In this document: positions 1-8,742 of the stretch, piece after piece
How the letters are laid out: the number at the start of each line of letters is the position of its first letter
How positions within the stretch are numbered: position 1 is the first letter of the stretch
Assembly: GCF_000756655.1 (NCBI RefSeq)
Contig: NZ_ARXU01000004.1
Location: 186,001 to 250,000, forward strand
Length of the DNA: 64,000 bases
Direction: 5' to 3'
Origin: Alcanivorax jadensis T9
Lineage (GTDB): Bacteria; Pseudomonadota; Gammaproteobacteria; Pseudomonadales; Alcanivoracaceae
Position numbers and translations under genes: made by a program
The notes under the pieces: model-generated
Databases searched by the model: none
Told to the model about the DNA's origin: nothing
What the model saw: only the letters and a program-made list of their open reading frames with translations

Positions 1-615
1 TTCCTGGTTGTAGCGCTCGATACGGGTTTCCAGGGCGCGTAGTTCGGTATTGAGCCCCTGTTCCTGCTTTTCGCTGAGCGGCTCACCGTTTTCGTCGGTG
101 CCCTCATTGAGCCGGGAGCGGATGGTATCCATGCGCTCCATGGCCTTGCTGATCACATTCTGGGCCTGTTCGGGCAGGGTCTGGGCGCGGGTCAGTTCAC
201 CGTTGACCTCGGCCAGGCGGCTCTGGTTCTTCTCCAGCGCATCCAGGCGGCTGGTCAGCCTCTCGATAAGGGCTTGCAGCGCCAAGTCCTTATATTGCGC
301 GGCCCAGTCCTTGTCCTGCTGTTGCCGGGCCTTGGCCAGCTCGGCGTTGAGGCGTGCCCGCTGGGTGGATGCCTGTCGCGCGAAAGTTTCCAGATCCTTG
401 ATGGTTTGCTGGTTGCTGTCGATTTCGCGGCGTAGTTCCAGGGTCTGTTGCAGAATTTTCTTGTCAGGGTTGGCGCTGCCATCGCTGCTGGTGTCTTCGC
501 TGCCGGATATCTGTTTTTCCAGGTCGCCGACGCCGGGCAGGGAAAAGCCGCCGATTTGGGCCTGCGCCATGGCGGGGAGAAAAATCAGCAGGAAAAGGGG
601 CAGACGTCGATCCAT
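1..615 (-). CDS. MscK/KefA-type mechanosensitive channel, N-terminal part (truncated by window edge)
   Basis: An open frame runs from an ATG at 615 to the left edge (205 codons seen). It begins with a short hydrophobic signal-like stretch (MDRRLPLFLLIFLPAMAQA) and continues as charged, Gln/Glu-rich heptad-like sequence, as expected for the periplasmic coiled-coil porin domain of large MscS-family channels. The segment around LPEQAQN...MDTIRSRL resembles the matching part of E. coli MscK (TQPERVQN...QIRSRL), recalled from memory. Such proteins gate ions at the inner membrane under osmotic downshock. The membrane and pore domains lie outside the window, so MscK versus MscM/YjeP cannot be separated. 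Confidence 0.72.
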   Translation of the reverse strand, partial: MDRRLPLFLLIFLPAMAQAQIGGFSLPGVGDLEKQISGSEDTSSDGSANPDKKILQQTLELRREIDSNQQTIKDLETFARQASTQRARLNAELAKARQQQDKDWAAQYKDLALQALIERLTSRLDALEKNQSRLAEVNGELTRAQTLPEQAQNVISKAMERMDTIRSRLNEGTDENGEPLSEKQEQGLNTELRALETRIERYNQE

Positions 616-916
616 AACCAACAAGCTCCAATGGGTAAGGGGGCTATCAATGTGTTTTGCAGGGAAATTTGCCGCGTTCACTGCACCCTGCAGAGACGAT
701 TATTTACGCCCAAGTCTCGGCAAGCTTACCAAGGCGTTGCAAGGGGCGCAGCAGTTGTTCTGCCTGCGTCGGCATCTGTTGCTTGAGAATAGCTACGTTC
801 ATGTTTATCAGCATTAAGAGCAGCATCAGACGCATGCCATGTATGCGTTCTTTGCATCGGCTGGCGCAACTGGCGGAAGGGGAAGCCAAGCTGGCCAGGT
901 TACGTGAGCAGCGCGA
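616..916. other. Gap with only a weak small-ORF candidate
   Basis: No supported gene in about 300 bases. A minus-strand frame from ATG 835 to 704 would encode 43 residues with a hydrophobic start (MRLMLLLMLINMN) and a Gln/Leu-rich tail, but no convincing ribosome binding site precedes it. It could be a small secreted peptide or chance. Confidence 0.3.
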
Positions 917-1921
917 TCAGTTATCGGCGCAACAGACGGAACCGGTCGACGAGGCCTCGTCGGGACAGGATTGACCGGTCAGCTCCATGACGCTATCGCG
1001 GATGGCTTTGTCCTGGGGGGCAAGGGCATGGGCACGGCAGATACTGTCGCGGGCTCCTTCCTCATCGCCCAGTGCCTGCTGGGCGTAGGCCAGGTTATTC
1101 CAGGCGGCGGCAAAGTCTGGCGCCTGGCGGGTTGCCCGTTGGAAGGCGTCGAGCGCCGGTTGCTGTTGATCCTGGCTCCACAGGCTGTTGCCGTGGCCGA
1201 ACCATAGCTTGCCGCTGTTCGGGAACGCCTCTACCGCCGCCGGCCAGAAGGCCTCGGCATTGGGCAGGGCAGAAATCGCCCGGAACAGGCTTTCCGGTTC
1301 CGCACTGGCCGGCAGTTGTCCCGGTTCGACCAGGGTAAAGCCCCATTGATCGGCACGGGCCCAGGTGCGGATAAAGCGGTTCCAGTGGCTGGTCTTGCCG
1401 GCGTCGGTGCCGCTGTGCAGCACCATGGTATTACCTTCGTCCTGATAGCCGGTGACTACGGCAAAATGCCACTGAGGCCAGCGACGCAGGGCCAGGTTCT
1501 GCAACACCAGTACCGGCCGGCCAGCCTGCAGTTCGCGGAACAGCGCCTCGCTGTTTTCCACCGGGTAAGCCATCAGGCCACGGCTGCGGGCGGCGGCACG
1601 CAATTCGATGCCCAGGCTGCCTTCCCGCTCTGGTAACCACACCTCATCAACCAGACTGTTTGCACTCACCGGCTTGCCGGCCCATTGCAGCATCATGGCC
1701 AGGGCGGCGGGCCCGCATTGGTATTTTTCCTGGGGGACAAAGGGCACCACTAGCTGCTGCTCGGTTTCCACCTGCGCACTTTGAGGAGGCGGGAAACTTT
1801 GACATCCACTCAAGGAAAGCAGAGCCAGCAGGCTGACAAGGCATACCAGGTTGAAAGGGCGGGTAAGGCTTACGAGTGAAAGGCGAGGAGCGATTGGCTC
1901 CTCGCCATAGGGGACAGACAT
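917..1921 (-). CDS. PA2778-family C39-like cysteine peptidase lipoprotein with TPR tail
   Basis: 334 residues. The N-terminus ends in a lipobox (LSLSGC, Cys40), predicting a lipoprotein. A C39-type papain-like fold follows: catalytic Cys in YQCGPAALAMML, His in WPQWHFAVVTGY, and a downstream Asp in the HSGTD region. The C-terminal third has TPR-like helices (NLAYAQQALGDEEGARDSI). It starts 3 nt after the stop of the PA2779-family gene, so the two are co-transcribed. This gene pair is conserved in Pseudomonas (PA2778/PA2779), but its substrate is unknown to me. C39 relatives process leader peptides; whether this one does is inference. Confidence 0.82.
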   Translation of the reverse strand: MSVPYGEEPIAPRLSLVSLTRPFNLVCLVSLLALLSLSGCQSFPPPQSAQVETEQQLVVPFVPQEKYQCGPAALAMMLQWAGKPVSANSLVDEVWLPEREGSLGIELRAAARSRGLMAYPVENSEALFRELQAGRPVLVLQNLALRRWPQWHFAVVTGYQDEGNTMVLHSGTDAGKTSHWNRFIRTWARADQWGFTLVEPGQLPASAEPESLFRAISALPNAEAFWPAAVEAFPNSGKLWFGHGNSLWSQDQQQPALDAFQRATRQAPDFAAAWNNLAYAQQALGDEEGARDSICRAHALAPQDKAIRDSVMELTGQSCPDEASSTGSVCCADN

Positions 1922-1924
1922 GGA

Positions 1925-2314
1925 TCAGTTTATAGGATCGATAACCGGAAAGACGTCGGTGGCGCCCAGCAGATCCAGCAACACCAGAATCAGGATGATG
2001 GCGAGGATTACGCCAACCACGCCTTGACCCGCGGGCAACTCTTCCGCTTTCTGGGCCAGCTGCTGCAGTTCCTGATCAGTAAGACGGTCGAGACGCTGGC
2101 TCACCTGATCTTGGCTGACACCGTAATCACCCAGTGCCTTGGCGGCGACCTTGTGGTCCATGAGCTCCATTACCTGCGCCTTCATGGCCGCACGGTCCTG
2201 TTGTTGAATTACCGTGTCGTTACCGATCATGGCGGCCTGGGCGGCCGGCACAATCATCAACTGCATGAAAAGCAGCAATGATGCACTGAGAATACCGGTA
2301 ATACGCTTGGTCAT
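1925..2314 (-). CDS. PA2779 family protein (small membrane-anchored protein)
   Basis: 129 residues. A signal peptide (MTKRITGILSASLLLFMQL...AQA) is followed by an acidic/Gln-rich helical middle and a C-terminal membrane segment (GVVGVILAIILILVLLDLLG). A GGAGA ribosome binding site precedes the ATG. It is directly upstream of the C39-like peptidase, as in the PA2779-PA2778 pair of Pseudomonas. The function is unknown. One possibility is that it is a partner or substrate of the peptidase, since both proteins are exported; nothing in the sequence proves this. Confidence 0.8.
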   Translation of the reverse strand: MTKRITGILSASLLLFMQLMIVPAAQAAMIGNDTVIQQQDRAAMKAQVMELMDHKVAAKALGDYGVSQDQVSQRLDRLTDQELQQLAQKAEELPAGQGVVGVILAIILILVLLDLLGATDVFPVIDPIN

Positions 2315-2361
2315 GGGATATCTCCATTCAGCTCAATGAATTCAACACTAACACCTTGACC

Positions 2362-4521
2362 CTAATGCAGAAGAATATCTCTCGAAGAATCACCATTTTT
2401 TACAAGGACTTTACCAATTTCTGACGCGTTCACTCCCGCTTCACGCAATTGCACAAGGGCCTGGGCCAGTGCCGCTTCGGGAATGCTGAACAGCAGTCCG
2501 CCGGCGGTTTGCGGGTCACACAGGATAGTCAGTAGCGACTCAGCAATCTGCTGCGTATCGCAATGCATCAACACTTGCCGGTTGGCCTCGTTGAGGGTGC
2601 TAATCACTCCGTTTTCAATCAGCGACAGAGTGCCGGGCAGCAGGGGAACGCTGTCGCTATCGACGGCCATGGCCACATCACTTTGCTGACAGATTTCATG
2701 GAGATGGCCGAGCAGACCAAAGCCGGTGACATCGGTGCAGGCGTGCACGGGAAAACCCTGCATGACCTGCTGGGCGATGCGATTGCTGACCAGCAGGTGG
2801 TCCAGAGTGGCATCCAGCCAGGGGCCGTACAGTTTATTTTTCTGCATCATGGCGGCCAGCTGCACGCCGCTGCCCAGGGGTTTGGTCAGCAGCAGACGAT
2901 CGCCGTTCCGGGCGCCGCGTTTGTGCCAGAGTTGTTGCGGGTCCGCCTGACCGTTGACGGTAAAGCCGGCGGCCATCTGCGGGCCTTCGATGGTGTGGCC
3001 GCCAACCAGGGTGCAGCCGGCGGTGTTCAGTTCTTTCACGGCACCAGCCATCAAGCGGTGCAGATCCCGACCCTGCAATTTCGGGTGGTGCCAGGGCAGG
3101 GTCACGTTGGCGAGGGCAGAGTGGGGCGTGGCGTTCATGGCGTACAGATCGCTGAGGCTGTGCAGGGCGGCGACTCTGCCGAACAGGTAGGGCTCGTCAA
3201 TGAAGGCCGGGAAATAATCCAGGCTCTGCACCAATCGCTTGTTGTCTGCCCAGTGAATGATGGCCGCGTCGTCGGCGGCATCAACGCCGGCTTCAATGCC
3301 GTCGCTGAGATAAGGCTGTAAATCCCGCAAGGCATCATGGAGCGCGCCACTGCCCACCTTGGCGCCGCAGCCGGCGCAATGCAGGGTATCCGGGTCCGCC
3401 GCAGGCGGTGTCATGGTGGGTAACTGGCGATCGAACTTGTCCATGAAGGCGCGATCGATGCGATCCTTCCAGCGCCATACCCAGTGTCCGGCAACGGACA
3501 GGGTTCCGCCACGGCTGGCCACTGCCTGCTTGCCGCCAGCGGAGAGCAAAGAAAGAAAGCGTTTCTGCGGTTGGTAGGCCTGCAAGGGTTGCCCGCTGAT
3601 GGCGGCGTTCAGGTTGTGGGCCAGCACCTTGGCCTGACGCACGGCATAAACGCCGGCCTTGGGCAGGCTGTCGGGGAAGGCGGCGCAATCGCCGGCGGCA
3701 AACACGCGGCTGTCGCTGCGGCTTTGCAGGGTCTCGTTTACCCGCACAAAGCCCTTGTCGTCACAGTCCAGGTCGCTGTCAGCGATCACCCGGGTGCCAC
3801 GTACGCCGGTGCACCAGAGCACCCGGGTGGCGTCCAGGGGAGCTTCGTTGGCGTAGAGCGCATCGCCGCGTTTTTCCACCCGTGTATGCTCACGCAACTG
3901 GATGCCGTAGTCATCCAGATAGCGTTGCATGCGCCGCCGCACGGATTCCGGGTAGCCTGGCAGTAGTTCTCCGCCGCTGATGAGTGACAGGGCTCCATGG
4001 TGTCCGGCCTGTCGCTGATGTTCGGCGATGGCCAGGACCATTTCCGTACCACCGGCGCCAGCGCCTACCACGGCCAGTGGGCTGTCATGATCACGCCATT
4101 GCTGCCAGCGCTGGTGGAAACTGGCTACCGGTTTTACCGGCACGATGTCCGGGTGACCGCCACCCACGGGTTGCAGGTCCGGTGTGGCGCCCACATCCAG
4201 GCTTAGCCAGTCATAGTCCAGGGTACTGCCATCATCCAGAGTCAGGCGCCGTTCGGCGCTGCAGATCTGTGTTACCGCAGCGCGGATAAAGCGGGTGCCG
4301 GTGGTCAGGCATAGCCGGTACAAATCCACGTGGCTATCGGTGAGGGTGTAGTGGCCGGCGATCAGGCCGGGCAGCATACCGGAATAGGCGCTCAACGCAT
4401 CGGGCGACACCAGGGTAATCCGTACGCCGGGGATCGGTTTCATTGCCAGCATGCGCAGGGCCAGGGCATGGCTGTGGCCGCCGCCAATCAATACCAGGTC
4501 GTGGTTGGCCAAGGGGGTCAT
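2362..4521 (-). CDS. selD: Selenide, water dikinase fused to an NADH-dehydrogenase-like FAD domain
   Basis: 719 residues from ATG 4521, which overlaps the stop of the phzF-like gene (ATGA); a longer frame to 4683 is not needed. Residues 1 to about 370 are a type II NADH dehydrogenase-like flavoprotein with two dinucleotide folds (VLIGGGHSHA; AVVGAGAGGTEM). From about residue 380 it is selenophosphate synthetase, which makes selenophosphate from selenide and ATP. The active-site motif CAGCGAKVG keeps the catalytic Cys (C385, E. coli Cys17) and Lys (K388, Lys20); the second Cys (E. coli Cys19) is Ala387. LVGGHTIEGP and DVTGFGLLGH are typical SelD motifs. The flavoprotein may reduce the selenium source to selenide (inference). 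Confidence 0.95.
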   Translation of the reverse strand: MTPLANHDLVLIGGGHSHALALRMLAMKPIPGVRITLVSPDALSAYSGMLPGLIAGHYTLTDSHVDLYRLCLTTGTRFIRAAVTQICSAERRLTLDDGSTLDYDWLSLDVGATPDLQPVGGGHPDIVPVKPVASFHQRWQQWRDHDSPLAVVGAGAGGTEMVLAIAEHQRQAGHHGALSLISGGELLPGYPESVRRRMQRYLDDYGIQLREHTRVEKRGDALYANEAPLDATRVLWCTGVRGTRVIADSDLDCDDKGFVRVNETLQSRSDSRVFAAGDCAAFPDSLPKAGVYAVRQAKVLAHNLNAAISGQPLQAYQPQKRFLSLLSAGGKQAVASRGGTLSVAGHWVWRWKDRIDRAFMDKFDRQLPTMTPPAADPDTLHCAGCGAKVGSGALHDALRDLQPYLSDGIEAGVDAADDAAIIHWADNKRLVQSLDYFPAFIDEPYLFGRVAALHSLSDLYAMNATPHSALANVTLPWHHPKLQGRDLHRLMAGAVKELNTAGCTLVGGHTIEGPQMAAGFTVNGQADPQQLWHKRGARNGDRLLLTKPLGSGVQLAAMMQKNKLYGPWLDATLDHLLVSNRIAQQVMQGFPVHACTDVTGFGLLGHLHEICQQSDVAMAVDSDSVPLLPGTLSLIENGVISTLNEANRQVLMHCDTQQIAESLLTILCDPQTAGGLLFSIPEAALAQALVQLREAGVNASEIGKVLVKNGDSSRDILLH

Positions 4522-5294
4522 CACAGCAGAATATCGCCTTTCAAAAAGCAGCGGGCCTGGCCACTCAGGGTAACCCGGTCTCCTTTCAGGGTGCAGTGTA
4601 ATTCGCCGCCCCGTGCAGAAAGCTGGCGGGCATGCAGGGTGGTCTTGCCCAGCCGTTCGGCCCAGTAGGGCACCAGGGTGCAATGGGCGGAGCCGGTCAC
4701 CGGGTCTTCCGGCACGCCCTTGGCCGGGGCGAAAAAGCGGCTGACGAAATCGCAGTCATCGCCGGGGGCGGTGATCATGATCGCAAAGGTATCCAGTTTG
4801 CCGATGGCGGCAAAATCCGGCTGGAAGTTGCGTACCTGTTCCGCACTGTCCAGCACCACCAGGGTATCGCGAGCCTGAAGAACCTCCGTAAGAGGAATGC
4901 CCAGCGCCTGCTCGTAGGGTGCCCGGCTGCTGACCGGGTGCGCCGGTCGGCTGGGGAAATCCAGGCTCAGGGTCTGGCCGTTGCGCTCCACATACAGGGC
5001 ACCGGATGCGGTATTGAAACGAATCCGCTCACCGGGAAATCCCAACGCATTGAACACTACCCAGGCAGCCGCCAGGGTGGCATGGCCACACAGATCCACT
5101 TCCACACTGGGGGTAAACCAACGCAGCGTATGGCCGGTGTCGTCCGCCACCAGAAAGGCCGTCTCCGACAGGTTGTTCTCCATGGCGATGTTCTGCAGCA
5201 GGGCATCGTCCGGCCAGCTTTCCAGCGGCACCACGGCTGCCGGGTTGCCGGCAAACAGGGAAGAGGTAAAGGCATCGACTTGATAGAGTTTCAT
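4521..5294 (-). CDS. PhzF family isomerase/epimerase-like protein
   Basis: 257 residues, close to the usual family length. It shows the diaminopimelate-epimerase-like two-lobe pattern, with MKLYQVDAFTS at the start, the conserved acidic residue in ENNLSETAFL, the DLCGHATLAAAWV motif, and DPVTGSAHCTLVPYW in the second lobe. PhzF relatives isomerise small acids without cofactor; the substrate here is unknown. It sits between the transporter permease (37 nt upstream) and selD (4-nt overlap), so it is part of the selenium cluster. This suggests a small-molecule role linked to selenium, which is inference. Confidence 0.88.
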   Translation of the reverse strand: MKLYQVDAFTSSLFAGNPAAVVPLESWPDDALLQNIAMENNLSETAFLVADDTGHTLRWFTPSVEVDLCGHATLAAAWVVFNALGFPGERIRFNTASGALYVERNGQTLSLDFPSRPAHPVSSRAPYEQALGIPLTEVLQARDTLVVLDSAEQVRNFQPDFAAIGKLDTFAIMITAPGDDCDFVSRFFAPAKGVPEDPVTGSAHCTLVPYWAERLGKTTLHARQLSARGGELHCTLKGDRVTLSGQARCFLKGDILL

Positions 5295-5331
5295 GAGCTG
5301 CCTTGAAAATAACGCGTTCGTTTCATTGCCT

Positions 5332-6852
5332 TCATAGACCCAACCCCGGTTTTAGCCGTAACCGCTTGCGCAATCCCCGAGACAATGCATCCACCGCCAG
5401 ATTGAGCATCACCGTGGCCAGGATCAATAGCAGGGTCCGATCGAAGCGGAATTCCGCCACGCTGGAATCAATATAGAAACCCAGGGTATGAATGCCAAGA
5501 ATCCCCAGCACCGCCGTTTCGCGCATGATCACTTCCCAGCGGTAGAGCAGGAAGGCCAGCAGATTGGGGGTGACGCGGGGCAGTACTTCCCAGGCGTAGC
5601 GTTTGAGGCCGGTGGGGGCATCGGCGCGCAGCGTCAGGCTTTCGCTGAAGCGGCCGGTGAGGTGAGCAACGATGGCACCGGTGTGCAGGGCCAGGGCCAG
5701 GATGCCCGGCAGCATGGATGGGCCGAGCAGAATCAGGAAGAAGAAGGCGAGAAAGAATTCCGGGGTGGTGCGCATGACCACCAACAGGCCATGGCCGGCG
5801 GTACGGCTGACCCGGTTGCCGAACAGGGGCGAGATCAGAGGAAACAGCAGCAGCGATAGCAGGCCGGTGAGCAGCAGGGCTCCGAGGCCCAGCACCAGGG
5901 TCTGCCAGAGCCCCGGCCACAGTTGTTGTTGCCAAAGCATGGCAAACCACTGCCACAGTTCCGTCAATCCTCCGCCCTGGCGTAACGGCATTGGTACCAG
6001 ATCCACGGTGACAAAGCGCACCAGGGTATCGAGCCGACCGGTGAACAGCGGTGGCGCCCAGGCAATGGCGGCCAGCAGGTATACCGGAATCAGCGCCGGG
6101 CGCAGCCACCAGCGCAGGGTAAAGATGATGGCAAAGAACAGGTAAAGCAGGGCGGCGCCCTGGTCGTAGCTGCCTTCACGAAAGGCGGTTTCCAGATGGA
6201 AACCCAGGGTGGGCAGGCCGATGAAACCCAGGATGGCTGAGGCGCGGATGGCGCATTCCAGCCGGTAGCCGCCGTAGGCCTTGAAGGCCTGCCAGACCAG
6301 TGGCAGGCGGGCATAGAAAAACACGCTCAGGCGCTGGCCGCTGGCTGGCAGGGCGCTGGCGGGGGCCGCGTCGGCTTCCTCCAGAAATTCACCGAAGACC
6401 TTGGCGAAGATGCCCGCGTAGGGAATGGCGATGGCCAATACCCCGGTGACGGTGCTCAGCCCGGCCACCTGTAACAACAGCAACCCCCAGAACAGCTCAT
6501 GGACAGCGCGGATGCTGGCGGCAAAGCTCCGCACCCAACGTTGATGCCAGACCATGGCCATGAGAAAGCCGAACAGGGCGGCCAGGGCGGTGCCCTGCCA
6601 GGCGAAGGCCAGGGTATTGGCCAGTGCTCGCCAGAGGTTATCGGTGGAGAAAAAGTCTGGTGCCAGAAAGCCCTGGCCCATGCGCAGCAGCTCGCTGCCC
6701 GGGGAGGAGCGGGCTATCTCCAGGTCGGCAAACGCCAGGGCAATCAACCCGGCTACGGCGAGCCAGAAGCTGGCACGGCGCCAGCGGGAGGCGGTGGTGT
6801 TGATGACGGGATACCGGGCGCCGGAAGCCTGGCCGTGCTCGCCGGGGCTCAT
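5332..6852 (-). CDS. PhnE-type ABC transporter permease, two permease domains fused; putative selenium-compound uptake
   Basis: 506 residues, about twice the length of a single PhnE. Two homologous halves each carry an EAA-loop-like end (ILGFIGLPTLGFHLE near residue 215; ILGIHTLGFYID near residue 460) and several membrane helices. The second-half sequence RTTPEFFLAFFFLILLGPSMLPG is typical of phosphonate-type permeases. It overlaps the ATPase gene by 4 nt. The fold belongs to the phosphate/phosphonate importers, but the position beside selD and mnmH, with no C-P lyase gene nearby, favours a selenium oxyanion or similar substrate. The substrate is inferred, not shown. Confidence 0.85.
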   Translation of the reverse strand: MSPGEHGQASGARYPVINTTASRWRRASFWLAVAGLIALAFADLEIARSSPGSELLRMGQGFLAPDFFSTDNLWRALANTLAFAWQGTALAALFGFLMAMVWHQRWVRSFAASIRAVHELFWGLLLLQVAGLSTVTGVLAIAIPYAGIFAKVFGEFLEEADAAPASALPASGQRLSVFFYARLPLVWQAFKAYGGYRLECAIRASAILGFIGLPTLGFHLETAFREGSYDQGAALLYLFFAIIFTLRWWLRPALIPVYLLAAIAWAPPLFTGRLDTLVRFVTVDLVPMPLRQGGGLTELWQWFAMLWQQQLWPGLWQTLVLGLGALLLTGLLSLLLFPLISPLFGNRVSRTAGHGLLVVMRTTPEFFLAFFFLILLGPSMLPGILALALHTGAIVAHLTGRFSESLTLRADAPTGLKRYAWEVLPRVTPNLLAFLLYRWEVIMRETAVLGILGIHTLGFYIDSSVAEFRFDRTLLLILATVMLNLAVDALSRGLRKRLRLKPGLGL

Positions 6853-7499
6853 TGGTAGAGCGTGTCCAGGTCACCCAGGCTCAGGGTGCTGGCGGGGGCG
6901 TCGAGCAGAATCTTGCCGTCACCCAGGCCGATGATGCGGTCGCAGCATTGCAGCGCCAGCTCCCGATCGTGCAGCGCGACCACGGCGGTATGGTGGCGGC
7001 CCAGTGCCTGGCGCAGCAACGCCAGCCCCTGGTGTTCATCCAGGCTGGAGACCGGCTCGTCGGCCAGCAGTATCGGTCGTTGTGTGTAGAGCGCACGACC
7101 CAGAGCAACCCGTTGCGCCTGACCCCCGGATAACTGGTCCACGCTGGTGAACAGCTTGTCCTGTAACCCCAGCTCCCGGGCCAGTTCGCCGACGCTGGAC
7201 TTTTCCCGGGCGCTGGGCCAGATCAGGTTGCGCAGGTTGGTCAGGGTCGGGTTACGGGGTAGGGCGCCCATGTAGAGATTGTGGAAGACGCTGAGCATGG
7301 GGACCAGGTCGCCGGCCTGGGGGCACCAGGCACAGCTGGCTTCCTGTTGCTGGCGCAGTGCCGCCAGCAGGGTGGACTTGCCGGCGCCGGAGGGACCCAG
7401 CAAGGCGACTTTTTCCCCGTCGGCAATGGTCAGCGACAGGGACGCAAACACGACCTGGCCCGGGTGGCCAAGTCGTGCATTCTCAAGATGGAATGTCAA
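6849..7499 (-). CDS. ABC transporter ATP-binding protein (PhnC-like)
   Basis: 216 residues. Walker A GPSGAGKSTLL, signature LSGGQAQRVALGRAL and Walker B ILLADEPVSSLD are all intact; the Q-loop is CAWCPQAGDLVPMLSVFHN. It lies 12 nt after the binding-protein gene and overlaps the permease gene by 4 nt. It should power the fused permease. The family is phosphonate/amino-acid type; at 216 residues it is shorter than typical PhnC (about 260), because the C-terminal part is minimal. Confidence 0.9.
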   Translation of the reverse strand: MTFHLENARLGHPGQVVFASLSLTIADGEKVALLGPSGAGKSTLLAALRQQQEASCAWCPQAGDLVPMLSVFHNLYMGALPRNPTLTNLRNLIWPSAREKSSVGELARELGLQDKLFTSVDQLSGGQAQRVALGRALYTQRPILLADEPVSSLDEHQGLALLRQALGRHHTAVVALHDRELALQCCDRIIGLGDGKILLDAPASTLSLGDLDTLYQ

Positions 7500-7511
7500 A
7501 ATCCGATCCTG

Positions 7512-8384
7512 TTACTGTGCGTCCAGCAGGCCGATGGCTTCGGCAGTTTCCTCGATTGGCGCAAAGTCGTCATTGCTGGCGGGGATGAATTTTTCCCGCG
7601 GGAACGCATTCAGCAATACCGGGTCATCGATGGCCAGCAGGGCCTCGGTGACGCGCTGGCTGAAACCGTCGCCGAACTTGTCATTCAGATCGCCGCGTAC
7701 GGTCCAGTGGTAGTCCGGATAACCGGGGGTTTCCCAGATCACCTGTACCTTGCTGGTGTCGATCTTGCCTTCTTCCAGCTCGCGCTCCCATACCTTGTAA
7801 TTCACCGCGCCGGTAGCGTAGGCGCCGCTTTGTACCAGGGCGATGGTGGCGCTGTGGTCGCCGGAGAAGCCGACTTTATCAAACAGTTGGTCCGGGGCCT
7901 GGTTGAAGGTCTCGCGCAGGTAGAACTCCGGCATCAGGCGCCCGGAGGTGCTGCCCTTGGAGCCGAAGGTGAAGGACGGCTGATCGATAAAGGACTCGGG
8001 GAGGGTATCGGACTGAGTCAGGCCGGTACTGGTGTTGGCGATGAAGTAGGACTTGAAGTCAGGATCTTCCAGGCCCTGTGCGATGGCCTGGGAGCCGGGC
8101 ACCAGGCGACGAGCCTGAACACCGGACAGACCGCCGAACCAGGCCATCTGCACTTCGTTATTGCGGAAGGCAGTGACGGCAGCGGCATAGGATTTCACCG
8201 GCACATATTTCACCGGCACGCCCAGTTTTTCTTCCAGATAGAGGGCAACCACGCCGAAGCGTTTTTCCAGTTGCGATTCATCCTGATCAGGGATGGCGGT
8301 GAAAACGAAGGTCCCGGTGTGGGGTTCATTACAGGCAGAGAGCAGCAGTGCTGCAAACAGGGCGGCAAGAAGCTTGAAACGCAT
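7512..8384 (-). CDS. PhnD-like periplasmic binding lipoprotein, putative selenate/selenium-compound binding
   Basis: 290 residues starting MRFKLLAALFAALLLSAC, a lipoprotein signal with lipobox LSAC. The body follows the PhnD/phosphite-binding pattern: FRNNEVQMAWFGGLSGVQARR, SYFIANTSTG, FTFGSKGSTSGRLMPEFYL, and a TGAVNYKVWE segment. It is first in the transporter operon. A recognised clade of these binding proteins next to selD is annotated as putative selenate transport (TIGRFAM, as I remember). Experimental substrate data are not known to me. The alternative is a phosphonate or phosphite binder. Confidence 0.85.
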   Translation of the reverse strand: MRFKLLAALFAALLLSACNEPHTGTFVFTAIPDQDESQLEKRFGVVALYLEEKLGVPVKYVPVKSYAAAVTAFRNNEVQMAWFGGLSGVQARRLVPGSQAIAQGLEDPDFKSYFIANTSTGLTQSDTLPESFIDQPSFTFGSKGSTSGRLMPEFYLRETFNQAPDQLFDKVGFSGDHSATIALVQSGAYATGAVNYKVWERELEEGKIDTSKVQVIWETPGYPDYHWTVRGDLNDKFGDGFSQRVTEALLAIDDPVLLNAFPREKFIPASNDDFAPIEETAEAIGLLDAQ

Positions 8385-8742
8385 TGTTGACTCCGTTCAA
8401 TAGGGAGGCTTACCGGACAAAGTGGACATTCCGTCGCGGGTCCGGCCAGACACGACAAGGTGATTATAGAGCGCCGGGTGCTGGATACCAGTGTACAACG
8501 CAGCCTGGAAGAGAAATCCCTGTTGGAGCCTTGTTTGCAAGGCGAAGGGCGTTATTCCGGTGCCATGCCAGCGGGTAGCTCTTCGCTTTGCGAGCAAAGC
8601 TCCAACGGAGGCTTCGGAGGCAAACCGGGGAGATAATTCCCCTCCGCCTTTCGTTGGAGCCTTGCTTGCAAGGCGAATGCCCGCCAATAGGTTCTGCGGA
8701 TTATTCGCCTTGCGAGCAAGGCTCCAACAGTCGCTTGGAGTT
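8385..8742. repeat. Gap with two inverted REP-like pairs (TTGGAGCCTTG family)
   Basis: No gene. Two paired elements lie here, at 8522-8606 and 8652-8728. Each pairs a GTTGGAGCCTTGnTTGCAAG arm with its inverted copy CTTTGCGAGCAAAGCTCCAAC or CTTGCGAGCAAGGCTCCAAC. This is the layout of REPINs (two REP sequences in opposite orientation). Related copies lie near 16274 and 62939. The elements may form hairpins in the mRNA between mnmH and the transporter genes. Confidence 0.8.

Noticed and set aside
704-889. 61-residue minus-strand frame after the PA2778-type gene
   Set aside because: Its first codon is a TTG without a ribosome binding site; a shorter 43-residue version from 835 is only mentioned as a weak candidate.
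2563-3321. 252-residue plus-strand open frame
   Set aside because: It lies wholly inside selD on the opposite strand, with low-complexity Gly/Gln/Val composition typical of a shadow frame.
5332-8384. Phosphonate (phn) uptake operon as the primary call
   Set aside because: No C-P lyase or other phosphonate gene is nearby, and the genes are embedded between mnmH and selD; kept only as an alternative.
7281-8390. 369-residue plus-strand open frame
   Set aside because: It covers the ABC ATPase and binding-protein genes antisense; both real genes have clear motifs on the minus strand.
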